From Desulfosporosinus nitroreducens (GTDB lineage Bacteria > Bacillota > Desulfitobacteriia > Desulfitobacteriales > Desulfitobacteriaceae): a stretch of DNA of 64,000 nt. The notes beneath the pieces are model-generated. The model made no database searches and was not told where the DNA came from. It saw only the letters and a program-made list of their open reading frames with translations. This document shows, in pieces, positions 43,802 through 53,094 of the stretch; position 1 is the first letter of the stretch, and every line of letters starts with the position of its first letter. A program made the position numbers and the translations under genes. The stretch lies in contig NZ_JAMHFY010000005.1 of assembly GCF_023897015.1 (NCBI RefSeq), positions 186,001 through 250,000 on the forward strand. Reading direction: 5' to 3'.

Positions 43802-44260
43802 TTATTTTCCCCCTTTGCCGGCGTCTTTCGGCAAGCCGTCAGGAAATAATTTATACCGGATCGAATACTCCGGTTTGTCTAAGATGACCTGCTTACCAGT
43901 ACGATTGAGGACATTCATCACTAAAGGCGCTAATAAGTTCACCGTCATATCCGCCAGTTTTTCCTTCACTGTAGCAATCAGAAACACCTTAGGTGGATTT
44001 TCATTAGAGAGACCCAGCTCTTCAGCAACGTCATCCTCCAGAACAAATTCATAGTCTTTTATAAAGGCAAAAGGATCAGCCAATAAGAAGGTCAAATTAG
44101 CTTCCGTTGTAGACTGGAGATAAGAAAAAGGACTTTCTTCGCCGAGTGGTATATAGGCGAATTCCTTTTCGTTCGGAAAACCGGGAATTCCATGGAGGAA
44201 TTTGAACAGTTGCTCTTCTGCCACCTCCAGCTCTCCGAATCTTGTTGACTGTATTTCCAT
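43802..44260 (-). CDS. fliW: flagellar assembly factor FliW, CsrA antagonist
   Basis: 152 residues with family motifs FGELEVAEEQLFKFLHGIPGFP, FSYLQSTTEANLTFLLADPF and NLLAPLVMNVLNRTGKQVIL. FliW binds flagellin or CsrA and so ties flagellin synthesis to export. The start follows AAGGAGG. Co-location with csrA and flagellin is the standard arrangement. Confidence 0.95.
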   Translation of the reverse strand: MEIQSTRFGELEVAEEQLFKFLHGIPGFPNEKEFAYIPLGEESPFSYLQSTTEANLTFLLADPFAFIKDYEFVLEDDVAEELGLSNENPPKVFLIATVKEKLADMTVNLLAPLVMNVLNRTGKQVILDKPEYSIRYKLFPDGLPKDAGKGGK

Positions 44261-44417
44261 AGTATTTCCTCCTTAGGAGAGTTTATCCAATTTCAAAGGC
44301 CCCTGCTCTTAAAAGTGGGGCACGTCAGATTCTGGAGTAGAAAGGCACACCCTCTCAGAAATCTAAATGGTCAGCTTTAGCTAAACGAGTTCATCGGGTA
44401 ACTTATCCAACATCTAT

Positions 44418-44966
44418 TTAAACCTTTACATCCACAGTTGATATCTCAATACTTGGATATTGAGTGACCTGAATATCGACGCTCCCACGTCGATAATCCT
44501 GTTTGACTGTGCCATGGTTTAGGTTTAGATCTACTTTTCCTTCGGTGGTATTGAATTTAACCGGATTTGCTTGATAATGAATGTCAGGCGAAGCGATATA
44601 TGCGTAAGTAATATCGGGAACTTCGGAAACTGTGGAGTTGGCCGCTATGTCAGCGATCGCATTTGACTTGCTCTGAATCCGAGCTAACTGGTTCCCTTCC
44701 TGGACAATCCGGCCGATAGTATTCATCACAGTTTGCTTACCTTTAGCAGCAATATCCCGAGCAAAATCGGTATTGTTCTTAATGCCAATTGAGTAACGAC
44801 AGGGATACTGATCGATCGTCAGTTTTCCTTGCGGTTGACTGATCTCCACTGTTGCCGCAGTGGTCTCCAGCTGCACCTTTGGTAAAGTAGTTCGTAGATT
44901 CATCTGGGCATTATTGATGTTATAATTCAGACGAATGGGCTGAGTGGAAATATTGATTCGGAGCAT
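44418..44966 (-). CDS. yviE: YviE-like flagellar-locus protein (DUF6470)
   Basis: 182 residues starting MLRINISTQPIRLNYNI, beta-rich with paired segments (KVQLETTAATVEISQPQGKL and later KVDLNLNHGTVKQDYRRG). It occupies the place of Bacillus yviE between flgL and fliW. Function unknown in all members; a role in filament assembly is suspected from context only. Confidence 0.85.
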   Translation of the reverse strand: MLRINISTQPIRLNYNINNAQMNLRTTLPKVQLETTAATVEISQPQGKLTIDQYPCRYSIGIKNNTDFARDIAAKGKQTVMNTIGRIVQEGNQLARIQSKSNAIADIAANSTVSEVPDITYAYIASPDIHYQANPVKFNTTEGKVDLNLNHGTVKQDYRRGSVDIQVTQYPSIEISTVDVKV

Positions 44967-44997
44967 GGAAGCGACTCCTTCCGCTACATACTATTAT

Positions 44998-45903
44998 TTA
45001 TAGGAAATCCGCCAAAGACATCGGCATTATTCTAGCACCGATTTGAAGCGCTGTTTTGTATACATTTTCAGCGTTTTTATAATCAACAATAGCTTTAGCT
45101 ACATCCACAGAATCATTAGTTGCCTGATCCCCTTCGATGATAGTATTGCTGCTATCCAGCATATTTTTAGCCATCTCGTAAATTGACATTCGAGCTCCTA
45201 ATGACGAATGAGACAGCAACATTTGGTCACGATCATCCTCTATCAGTGCTAAACCAGTGTCAGAAAGCCATTCCTGATCTGCCACAGTTCCAGCCCTTAG
45301 GTGATTTTTAACATCAATTAGGTCATTTAGGATTTTTAGACCTGGTCCAAAAACATCCGTGCCAGTAAGATTTATGCTATCCTGTCTGGGAGTAGCCTCC
45401 CCCGGGTGAGTTGGCATGGAAATCTTTTCATTATCTCCATTATAGGTGATAGTATCGCCATTACGAGTAAATGGAGCAGTTTTATCACTCTGTCCGCCAA
45501 AAATGTAGCGCCCCCCTATTTGGGAGTTACCAATACTAATCATCTGGTTGATGAGATTATCGACAGTTTCTCCAATTGTCTGGATGGCAGAAGTGGGATT
45601 AGTACCATTGCTGGCCTGGATTACCTGCTCCTTGATATTAATCATAATCTTACTCAAGTCCTGCATATTATCGTCTGCGGTTTCCATCCAACTTATAGCA
45701 TCTTTGGCATTCTGAGTATACTGATTATTCAACTCCATACTTGTACTAAAACGCAAGCTCCGCCCCACTTTTATTGGATCATCCGAGGGGGCATGAAGAG
45801 CCTTGCCATCCGCTAATTGCATTTGAATCTTGCTTGATTTTTCTAGGGATTTATTAAGGCTGCTCAAAAAGTTGTAACTCATCATACTATTAGTGATTCT
45901 CAT
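44998..45903 (-). CDS. flgL: hook-filament junction protein FlgL (HAP3)
   Basis: 301 residues with flagellin-like ends: MRITNSMMSYNFLSSLNKSL at the N-terminus and DVAKAIVDYKNAENVYKTAL at the C-terminus. The GGRYIFGGQSDKTAPF motif is typical of FlgL. It follows flgK by 13 bp. Confidence 0.95.
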   Translation of the reverse strand: MRITNSMMSYNFLSSLNKSLEKSSKIQMQLADGKALHAPSDDPIKVGRSLRFSTSMELNNQYTQNAKDAISWMETADDNMQDLSKIMINIKEQVIQASNGTNPTSAIQTIGETVDNLINQMISIGNSQIGGRYIFGGQSDKTAPFTRNGDTITYNGDNEKISMPTHPGEATPRQDSINLTGTDVFGPGLKILNDLIDVKNHLRAGTVADQEWLSDTGLALIEDDRDQMLLSHSSLGARMSIYEMAKNMLDSSNTIIEGDQATNDSVDVAKAIVDYKNAENVYKTALQIGARIMPMSLADFL

Positions 45904-45916
45904 ATTAGATCTCCTC

Positions 45917-47698
45917 CTATCGGCCTACAATGCCAGTACTGTTGATTAATTTGTCCAGCATTTCATCCATGGCCGTTAATACTCTAGCGGATGCATTATA
46001 GCCTTTTTGAAATCTAATCATATCAGTCATCTCTTCATCCATATTTACCCCCGAGGTAGATGCTCTGAGATTTGTAAGCTGGTCAACTACAGTTTTCTGA
46101 TTGGTATTCAGTCGCTGGGCGTCTTGAGATTGTACCCCTAAAGTACCAATCATCGCTTGATAAAACGAATCTAAAGAAACGTTACCAAGCGTAGATGAAG
46201 GTTTAGTTTTTAAGCAATTTCCAAGCAAAATGGCATTATCACCACTTGCATTGTTGTTACCAGTTGACAAGGTAAAATCATAAGTATCCGTAGCAGTAGG
46301 AGCTGGAGTGGGAGTAGTATCGACTGCAATATTAATACTCATACCCAGGACAGTAAAGGAACCCGAAGGAGCAGCAGTATAGGTAGTACCATCATCAATA
46401 GAATATTCGACATTACCTGACGAATCGACCCGGACCTTTACATCCTGCGGTGTAGCCCCGCCAGTATAAGTACCAGTAGCGGAAACCGTTGCTTTACCGG
46501 TATTTCCTTCATCAGCTGTAACCGCACTCACCAGCGAAAATGTGGTTTTAGCCGCTATTATTGCCAGTCCGCTGGTCGAATCAGTTATATCCGTGTTTAC
46601 CTGTAAGGCATTAATCCAACCGCCCGTTGGTGTTACCAGTGTATAATCTGTATTCCCGGCAGCATTCCCATCACCAAAAAAGTTACGCCCATTAGTATTG
46701 TCAGTACCATAACCACTCCGATGCACAGCGTTAAAATCTTGCAATAAAAATTGGCTAACCTTTTCAAGGTTGTTCATATACCCTTTAATACCCTTTGTAG
46801 ACGAATCTCGGGAATCAAGTAACGCCTTTAATTCACCTTTACCATCAGCAAAATTCACCACGTTCCCAGTATTGACAAACACAACGTTTGTTACGTCATA
46901 ACTAAGATTGTCAGGGGGTGTATTTTTAGCAGTAGTCTCAGTACTCAACTTGTTACAGTAGCCTTTGGCATCTACAAGGGTCAAGCCACTGGTCTGAATC
47001 GTATACCTTCCCGTACTGTCTTCCTTAACTGAAACGTCCACCAGCTTTGACAATTCATCGACAAGCAAATCCCTGCTGTCACGCAAATCATTAGCATTGT
47101 TAGTACCACTGAATTCAGTGAAGTAGATCTGCTCGTTAAGTTTATTGATACTTTCAGAAATCTGATTGATCTTGTTAACAGTGGCAACAACTTCAGTGTT
47201 AACATTCGCCGCCGTGTCTCTCAGCTGCTCGGCAGCATGCTGTACTGCGTTAACAAGCGCTACACCCTGTTGCGCGACCGCAGTACGCGCGCTGGAATCA
47301 GAAGCATCAGTCGAGAGTGTTTGCCAAGACGTCCAGAACCGGTTAAGCACAGTTTGAATACCAGTTTCAGAAGGCTCAGTAAATACCCCTTCCATTTTAG
47401 TCAAGGCAGCACTGCTTGTTTGACTGTAACTAAGGGAGGATGATTCCTTCCACAATTGTTCATCTGTAAACCTGTCCCTCGCCCTGGTAATGGAGGCTAC
47501 AGTAACTCCGCTTCCTGAATAGTTTTTATTTCGTCCATAAACCTCCCCCGATGGAGACGCCGTTACTAAGTTGACCCTTTGCCGGGAGTAACCGTCCGTA
47601 CCTGCATTTGCAATATTATGCCCTACCGTCTCAAGCGAAGCCTGATTAGCATATAAACTTCGGGACAATATATTTAAACCGCCAAACGTGGAACCCAT
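45917..47698 (-). CDS. flgK: hook-filament junction protein FlgK (HAP1)
   Basis: 593 residues. N-terminal GGLNILSRSLYANQASLETVGHNIANAGT-type rod/hook motif (split here for length) and C-terminal NMDEEMTDMIRFQKGYNASARVLTAMDEMLD are intact. A Thr/Gly-rich insert at about 390-480 forms the exposed domain and accounts for the length. It follows flgN by 3 bp. Confidence 0.95.
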   Translation of the reverse strand: MGSTFGGLNILSRSLYANQASLETVGHNIANAGTDGYSRQRVNLVTASPSGEVYGRNKNYSGSGVTVASITRARDRFTDEQLWKESSSLSYSQTSSAALTKMEGVFTEPSETGIQTVLNRFWTSWQTLSTDASDSSARTAVAQQGVALVNAVQHAAEQLRDTAANVNTEVVATVNKINQISESINKLNEQIYFTEFSGTNNANDLRDSRDLLVDELSKLVDVSVKEDSTGRYTIQTSGLTLVDAKGYCNKLSTETTAKNTPPDNLSYDVTNVVFVNTGNVVNFADGKGELKALLDSRDSSTKGIKGYMNNLEKVSQFLLQDFNAVHRSGYGTDNTNGRNFFGDGNAAGNTDYTLVTPTGGWINALQVNTDITDSTSGLAIIAAKTTFSLVSAVTADEGNTGKATVSATGTYTGGATPQDVKVRVDSSGNVEYSIDDGTTYTAAPSGSFTVLGMSINIAVDTTPTPAPTATDTYDFTLSTGNNNASGDNAILLGNCLKTKPSSTLGNVSLDSFYQAMIGTLGVQSQDAQRLNTNQKTVVDQLTNLRASTSGVNMDEEMTDMIRFQKGYNASARVLTAMDEMLDKLINSTGIVGR

Positions 47699-47701
47699 GT
47701 C

Positions 47702-48184
47702 TTAAATCCTCCAATCCATAAGATGCAGTTTTTTGTTTTCTTCTTTTTCCTTCTGACCGGGATACGTATAGGTATTACTCGCTTGGTGCGTCAATAGCCC
47801 TACTGTATAATCGACAATTTTCATGGCCTGTTGGAGAAGCTGAGAGTTGGTCTCATGGACTTCTTTCAATCGTATGACAACTTGGTCCAGACCAAGACGC
47901 ACTTCTTCTAAAGCGGGGAAATGTTCCGCTAATTCAGCCAAAGTTAGGTCTTCGGGAGGTTTCCCCAGTTCACATCCGATTTGTTCTGCCCACATGAGAC
48001 GCTCTTTTTCCATGCGATTAACTTGGATTATGAACATTTCTTCCTGAGCTGTTATTAATTCAATCTCTTGAATTTCATTTTTAATCAGAGCTTTTTGTTT
48101 CTTCTCTTCCAGGGTAAGAAGTTTATTATATAATTCAGCTTGTTCGCTTAGGTTGACTTTTAAGTTTTGAAGTGCTTCAGACAC
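47702..48184 (-). CDS. flgN: FlgN-type chaperone for FlgK and FlgL
   Basis: 160 residues, helical, with the FlgN pattern (LYNKLLTLEEKKQKALIKNE and LLQQAMKIVDYTVGLLT). The GTG start follows GAGGGGGAG. Located between flgM and flgK as in Bacillus (yvyG). Confidence 0.9.
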   Translation of the reverse strand: MSEALQNLKVNLSEQAELYNKLLTLEEKKQKALIKNEIQEIELITAQEEMFIIQVNRMEKERLMWAEQIGCELGKPPEDLTLAELAEHFPALEEVRLGLDQVVIRLKEVHETNSQLLQQAMKIVDYTVGLLTHQASNTYTYPGQKEKEENKKLHLMDWRI

Positions 48185-48261
48185 GGAAATCTCCCCCTCT
48201 AAAAGTAAGCTGGTCTAGTAGAATGAAAGAAGCAAGGTCGGAAGCAACTTGCATTCCCAAA

Positions 48262-48540
48262 CTATTCTTTCGGATATATCTCTAATAACTTATCGGCTAT
48301 TCTTTGTCCATCTATTTTAAATTCTCCTCGTTCGATCTGTTCAGTAAGCGCTCTTACACGTTCCTCGCGGATAGAGGGAATTTCTTTGGCTTTCTGAAGT
48401 AAGGCCTGATACACTTGCGCTTTATCAGATACCGCTATTTTATCCGCCTCAGAAACTGCCGTTTTATTTTCAGCTTGTTTCAAACGACTAACCCCTTGAA
48501 TACTGCCAACTGGAGACATTGATGTCCCGTTTATTTTCAT
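48262..48540 (-). CDS. flgM: anti-sigma-28 factor FlgM
   Basis: 92 residues from the ATG at 48540 (GGAGTG upstream). The disordered N-terminus starts MKINGTSMSPVGSIQ, and the C-terminal sigma-binding part is VRALTEQIERGEFKIDGQRIADKLLE. It holds FliA inactive until it is exported. First gene of the flgM-to-csrA operon. Confidence 0.94.
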   Translation of the reverse strand: MKINGTSMSPVGSIQGVSRLKQAENKTAVSEADKIAVSDKAQVYQALLQKAKEIPSIREERVRALTEQIERGEFKIDGQRIADKLLEIYPKE

Positions 48541-48574
48541 ATCATTCACTCCAAAATACATAGTCTTATTTTCT

Positions 48575-48602
48575 ATATCGTAGATAACCTGTTAAAACTA
48601 AA
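48575..48602 (-). promoter_or_regulatory. possible sigma-28 promoter of flgM
   Basis: On the minus strand a good -10 TACGATAT (48582-48575) is preceded after 16 nt by TTTA (48602-48599), a poor -35. Spacing equals that of the flagellin and motA promoters. Confidence 0.5.
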
Positions 48603-48675
48603 GAGAAATTTTTTAAACTCTATGGTATATTTTCACAGGAAAGCAAGAATTATAGCTGGTGCACTGCTTTTCTTG

Positions 48676-48783
48676 TATAATAACTATTATGTAAAACCTG
48701 AATGCCACAGGCGGAAAACCCAAGCAACACTTAGCCCCGACCATGACTTGAAAGGATGTTCGGGATTAGAAAATAAAAGGAGC
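48676..48783 (+). other. leader region upstream of motA with two hairpins, function unknown
   Basis: A TATAAT at 48676-48681 (no clear -35) precedes CCTG-N7-CAGG at 48697-48711 and CCCGA/TCGGG arms at 48736-48740 and 48760-48764. I compared it by eye with the c-di-GMP-I and c-di-GMP-II riboswitch consensus and found no match. The rest of the gap 48541-48953 holds only promoters. Confidence 0.4.
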
Positions 48784-48811
48784 TAAAGTTCATCACTGAT
48801 TTTGACGATAA
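48784..48811 (+). promoter_or_regulatory. sigma-28 promoter of motAB
   Basis: TAAA (48784-48787), 16-nt spacer, GACGATAA (48804-48811). Good match to the sigma-28 consensus on the plus strand, about 140 nt before motA. Confidence 0.78.
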
Positions 48812-48953
48812 AATAAAGTAGACGGAAAAAATTTTATACACTATTATACATATCCGTTTCTTCAACACTTATATAAAAAAGCAAGGGAGGTACGTCACAA
48901 TCCCTTATTAATCCATTTATACTCAAGAGCATAAGGGATGCGGCAAAAGCAAC

Positions 48954-49769
48954 ATGGATTTATCGACTATCATTGGTATTATCGTTGGATTCGGTTTCCT
49001 TATCACTGGTTATATTTTAGAAGGGGGAACCGTCAGTTCCCTGGGGGGATTATCTGCTGCACTGATCGTTTTTGGCGGAACTGCTGGAGCGGTTTTGATC
49101 AGTTTTCCACTCTCCGACCTCAAGAACCTTCCTAAATGGTTTAAGCTTGCGTTTACCTCCCAGTCCTTCGGCACCGCCGAAGCTTATGAGACCCTCATAA
49201 GATTTGCAGAAAAGGCACGGCGCGAAGGGCTGCTCAGCCTGGAACAAGAGCTTGAATCAGTGACAGATCGCTTTACTTACCAAGGAATGCAACTCGTCAT
49301 TGACGGTACGGATCCTGAAATCACTAAGGAGATCCTGGAGTCCAATATCGCTGTCCTTGAGAAACGCCATAAGGTTGGGATTGCCGTTTTCGAGGCGGCT
49401 GGCGGGTATAGTCCGACCATGGGAATTGTCGGGACAGTTATGGGCCTCGTCATGGTGTTAGGAAACCTTTCAGACCCTGAAGCACTTTCACATTCTATCG
49501 CCGCTGCTTTTATAGCCACCCTCTATGGAGTAGCATCAGCAAACCTCCTTTGGCTTCCCATCGCGACAAAACTTAAAATGAAGGACAAAGCAGAAGTGTC
49601 GGCTATGGAGATGGTACTAGACGGAATCCTCTCCATCCAAGCAGGCGAAAATCCCTCTATCCTTAAGGAAAAACTAAAAACACACGTAGGCTCTGTGCTT
49701 CTCTCCGAAGATAAAAATCGAGAAGGTGTTGCCGAACTTGGCAATGCATCTGTAAGTGAAAGCCGATGA
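48954..49769 (+). CDS. motA: flagellar motor stator protein MotA
   Basis: 271 residues with four membrane helices, the cytoplasmic loop between helices 2 and 3 with charged residues (LIRFAEKARREGLLSLE) that face FliG, and the motif AAGGYSPTMGIVGTVMGLV preceding helix 3. It forms the proton- or ion-conducting stator with MotB. It overlaps motB by 4 nt. Confidence 0.95.
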   Translation: MDLSTIIGIIVGFGFLITGYILEGGTVSSLGGLSAALIVFGGTAGAVLISFPLSDLKNLPKWFKLAFTSQSFGTAEAYETLIRFAEKARREGLLSLEQELESVTDRFTYQGMQLVIDGTDPEITKEILESNIAVLEKRHKVGIAVFEAAGGYSPTMGIVGTVMGLVMVLGNLSDPEALSHSIAAAFIATLYGVASANLLWLPIATKLKMKDKAEVSAMEMVLDGILSIQAGENPSILKEKLKTHVGSVLLSEDKNREGVAELGNASVSESR

Positions 49770-50632
49770 GTAGGAAACGCGAGCATGAAGCCGAAAAAGA
49801 GAATAGCGAACGTTGGCTACTGACCTATGCTGACCTAATTACGTTGCTAATGATTTTCTTTGTTGTACTTTATTCTATGAGTAAAGTAGACGCCGATAAA
49901 TTCCAAGCCGTTGCGGAATCCCTTAACAAGGCACTTTCTGGAGGAGTCCCTGCAAAAATGGAGATGGCTGCAAGCCCATCCGGACCATCTCTTATTCAAA
50001 CCGGTACCCCCTCCGCTACTACCACTGTCCCTGGCAAGGATAAGGATCCCAGCAAAACGACTGACACTGATCAGGCGGCAGCTAATGTTGGTCAGGGGAA
50101 TACCGACGCTGAAAACTTGAGCATTGAAGCAATTAAAGCCAAGCTTGATAAGTTTGCCCTTGATAACGGAATTCAGTCAAAGCTAATCTCTTCCATGGAA
50201 GAACGGGGTCTGGTGGTCAGTATCCAAGAAACGCTGCTTTTCGGAAGTGGTTCAGCCGATATAACCGACCGAGCTCGAGAAATCCTTAAAAGCATCTCTA
50301 CCGTCCTCGGTTCGGCATCTAACCAAATAAGGGTTGAAGGGCATACTGACAATCTACCCATTCAAACCGCAAAGTTCCCCAGCAATTGGGAACTCTCCGT
50401 CATCCGCTCCACTAACGTCGTGCAAATTTTACAGTCAGCTGGGATTACCCCCAGCCGGCTCTCCGCAGCCGGTTACGGAGAATATCGGCCTATTGCTTCA
50501 AATGACACTATCGCCGGACAAGGCAGAAACCGGCGGATTGACCTGATCATTCTGCGCTCCAAATATGATGTGACCGAGCCTACTAACCAAACTCCTGTTC
50601 CTGGCTCACTAGCCCCTGTCCTAACCCCTTAG
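49766..50632 (+). CDS. motB: flagellar motor stator protein MotB
   Basis: 288 residues. The single membrane helix begins in LLTYADLITLLMIFFVVLYS with the ion-binding Asp23. A Pro/Thr/Ser/Asp-rich linker at about 70-115 leads to the OmpA-like peptidoglycan-binding domain (IRVEGHTDNLPIQT and NWELSVIRSTNVVQIL, GRNRRIDLIIL). Its last 4 nt overlap the end of the convergent peptidase gene. Confidence 0.95.
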   Translation: MSRKREHEAEKENSERWLLTYADLITLLMIFFVVLYSMSKVDADKFQAVAESLNKALSGGVPAKMEMAASPSGPSLIQTGTPSATTTVPGKDKDPSKTTDTDQAAANVGQGNTDAENLSIEAIKAKLDKFALDNGIQSKLISSMEERGLVVSIQETLLFGSGSADITDRAREILKSISTVLGSASNQIRVEGHTDNLPIQTAKFPSNWELSVIRSTNVVQILQSAGITPSRLSAAGYGEYRPIASNDTIAGQGRNRRIDLIILRSKYDVTEPTNQTPVPGSLAPVLTP

Positions 50633-51663
50633 AAAGCAAGTGTGCGTACCGCTTGGTACATTATTTCTGTTGCCAAGTAAATCTGTTCAGATTTTACGAG
50701 TGCAATCGTGTCTTCAGGGGTATGATTTTTGTACAGCCATTCCTGCGCTAGGAGCGTCGCCGCTGGAATACCCTGTAAAGCAAAACTGACAGAGTCACTA
50801 TTATGACCCGCTCTGGGGGTTAATTGGGCGCTGGCGCCACATTTAGCTGCAGCTTGTTGAATGGCATTTACGGCCGGATTTTTCCCGTCCCCCCAGAGTG
50901 CAAAGTTTCCAACCATTCCATTTCCTACGGAGTCAGCATTTAGAACCGCGTGTATCTGGTTAAGGGTAAACGAAGGAGATTGGACAAACGCTTGAGACCC
51001 TACAAATCCCATCTCTTCAGCACTCCAAAAAGCGATAACAATCGTGCGTTTTGGGACCTCTGCTTCTCGGATGATCCGCCTTATTACATCAAGTATACAG
51101 CCTACACCAGAGGCATTGTCATTGGCTCCAGGGTAGACTCGCTCTTCGAAAACCCCCAGGTGGTCGTAATGTGCTGAAAGAAGAATAATTTCCTGTGTTT
51201 GTTCCCCCATTAACCCCCCTAATAGGTTGATACTTGGAAATCTAAGATTTCGATTTTCCCCAGATTTAAAAGTTAGCCGACCATTAACCCTAGTTTCCAC
51301 CACTGGGGGAATCGTAAACGCTTGAATAAAGCCCGTATTTGGGTCCCCCATCGGGCGTAAGCCCAGCATACTCAATTGAGAGGCTAAATACTCAGCAGCT
51401 TTCGCCTCTCCCACAGATCCCGCTTTACGCCCTTGCATCTCAGGGGCGGTTAAAGCGTAGATATCATCCATGGCCGTGCGATTTAGGATTTCATAATTGA
51501 TCTTATTATTTGATTTAATCTCAGGGGGCAACAAGAGTTCAATTGGCGGACGCCCCAACCTTGTCTTTATAGCCTCTCCAAAACGAGTCGGCAAAAAACT
51601 CCATGGTAACATAATTGCTCCAAGACCAAGTATTGTTTTTAAAAAAGCTCTGCGCGTCTGCAT
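50629..51663 (-). CDS. Tat-exported M28 family aminopeptidase
   Basis: 344 residues. A twin-arginine signal (QTRRAFLKT followed by a hydrophobic stretch) opens the protein. All zinc-site parts of M28 peptidases are visible: SAHYDHLG (His), GANDNASGVG (Asp), WSAEEMGFVGS (Glu-Glu), NADSVGN (Asp) and GHNSDS (His). It should be an active extracellular or surface aminopeptidase. It is transcribed against motB and divergently from yaaR. Confidence 0.9.
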   Translation of the reverse strand: MQTRRAFLKTILGLGAIMLPWSFLPTRFGEAIKTRLGRPPIELLLPPEIKSNNKINYEILNRTAMDDIYALTAPEMQGRKAGSVGEAKAAEYLASQLSMLGLRPMGDPNTGFIQAFTIPPVVETRVNGRLTFKSGENRNLRFPSINLLGGLMGEQTQEIILLSAHYDHLGVFEERVYPGANDNASGVGCILDVIRRIIREAEVPKRTIVIAFWSAEEMGFVGSQAFVQSPSFTLNQIHAVLNADSVGNGMVGNFALWGDGKNPAVNAIQQAAAKCGASAQLTPRAGHNSDSVSFALQGIPAATLLAQEWLYKNHTPEDTIALVKSEQIYLATEIMYQAVRTLAF

Positions 51664-51692
51664 GATTAATCCTTTCTAAGAGGAGAATGACT

Positions 51693-52130
51693 ATGTCTAT
51701 ACGTATCAATTCACCACATCAAACCCTGACTCCTAATCTCGATTCTCAGAGTTCCTTGGAGCGTAACAGCGATTTTAGCGGTATCTTAACCCAGACTCAA
51801 AAAATCCAGAGCGTGGAACTCCAAACCTTTCTCGAGCGCCTGGGGGTTCAAGGAAAAAAATTAGCTCAATCCCTCTCAATCGGTGACCTTAAAGACTTTC
51901 GTGATATGGTTAAATCCTTCCTGCGATCAACCTTTGGGCAAAGCCGCAAAATGCAGGAAGATACATCTTGGGATTATCAAGGTCGGCCTAAGGTCATGGC
52001 CCGTATCGGAAAAATCGATGAAGCGTTGGATGAGCTCGGAAAACAGCTTCTGGATGAGCAAGCCAAACCTCTCGAAATTTTAACCAAGATTGACGAGATT
52101 CGCGGATTGATCGTCGATCTTTTTGCCTAA
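51693..52130 (+). CDS. yaaR: YaaR family protein (DUF327)
   Basis: 145 residues from the ATG at 51693 (AGGAG with 7-nt spacer; an ATG 6 nt earlier is too close). DUF327 features: FLERLGVQGKKLAQSLSI and LKDFRDMVKSFLRST, ending EILTKIDEIRGLIVDLFA. Function unknown; it is often found near sporulation or flagellar genes. Confidence 0.82.
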   Translation: MSIRINSPHQTLTPNLDSQSSLERNSDFSGILTQTQKIQSVELQTFLERLGVQGKKLAQSLSIGDLKDFRDMVKSFLRSTFGQSRKMQEDTSWDYQGRPKVMARIGKIDEALDELGKQLLDEQAKPLEILTKIDEIRGLIVDLFA

Positions 52131-52227
52131 GGGGTTGTTACTCTTTACTATTCGCTCAAAAACCCTAAATCTCTTCTTTTCAATATAAGAAAGCCTTAAT
52201 ATACTAGTTAGGAAAGAGGTGTAACCC

Positions 52228-53013
52228 TTGTCCACATCAATATCCAATACTTACGAAGACTTTGTTAAAGGGTTCCACCCCAAGAGTGGCTTAGATCTTA
52301 AGTTTTATAAGCAAAACCAAATGCAGCGGAGAATTCTTAGCTTTATGAATTCCCACGGACATCCGACCTATCCGGAGTTTTTGAAAGCACTCAATGTCGA
52401 CCCGGTATTATATGACGCCTTCTTTAAACATTTAACCATTAACGTCTCTCAATTCTTCCGAGATGCGACTCAATGGAAAACACTTCGAGAAACGATATTC
52501 CCTTTACTCCTTCAAAATAAAACGCCTTTGAAACTTTGGAGCGCGGGATGTTCCAGCGGCCAGGAGCCTTACTCACTAGCCATGACAATGATGGAATATT
52601 TCGCGATGGCCAAGTTTAGCATACTGGGTACAGATATTGATGTCAATGTACTGCGTCAAGCCAAAGAGGGCCTTTATAAACAAAATGATTTTGCGAGCAC
52701 TCCGCCAGAATTCCTGCAAAAGTATTTTACCCCATCTGACAACGGGCATCAAATTAAAGATTCAGTCAAGCGGCAAGTCAGTTTTCAACCTCAAAACCTG
52801 TTAACCGATCGTTTCCAAACTGGCTTCGATTTTATAGCCTGTCGCAATGTCGTCATTTACTTTACTGAAGAAGCCAAAGAGATGCTTTATAAAAAATTCA
52901 CAGATTCCCTGCGCCCTGGTGGAATTCTCTTCACAGGCAGCACCGAACATCTCTTCGGACTAAATCATCTTGGCCTTAAACCCGTATCTTCTTTCTTTTA
53001 CCAAAAACAATAA
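52228..53013 (+). CDS. cheR: chemoreceptor methyltransferase CheR
   Basis: 261 residues from a TTG behind AAAGAGGTG. An N-terminal helical domain is followed by the SAM-binding domain with LKLWSAGCSSGQEPYSLAM, ILGTDIDVNVLRQAKEG and FIACRNVVIYF. It methylates receptor glutamates, opposing CheB. A hairpin terminator follows at 53047. Confidence 0.95.
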   Translation: MSTSISNTYEDFVKGFHPKSGLDLKFYKQNQMQRRILSFMNSHGHPTYPEFLKALNVDPVLYDAFFKHLTINVSQFFRDATQWKTLRETIFPLLLQNKTPLKLWSAGCSSGQEPYSLAMTMMEYFAMAKFSILGTDIDVNVLRQAKEGLYKQNDFASTPPEFLQKYFTPSDNGHQIKDSVKRQVSFQPQNLLTDRFQTGFDFIACRNVVIYFTEEAKEMLYKKFTDSLRPGGILFTGSTEHLFGLNHLGLKPVSSFFYQKQ

Positions 53014-53046
53014 CTTGAACAAGGAAAGGTTCTTGATCCATCAATT

Positions 53047-53086
53047 AGGGGCTCTGACTCATTTATTAAATGAATCAGAGCCCCTT
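53047..53086. terminator. bidirectional hairpin terminator
   Basis: AGGGGCTCTGACTCATTTA and its near complement form an 18-19-bp stem with a tiny loop, A-rich before and T-rich after. It lies between cheR (plus) and the small gene at 53095 (minus). Confidence 0.85.
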
Positions 53087-53094
53087 TAAGTACT

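Noticed and set aside
48690-48770. c-di-GMP riboswitch before motA
   Set aside because: The conserved cores of classes I and II (for example GACGCAAAGCC or GTTAGTGGTGCAACCGA) are absent.
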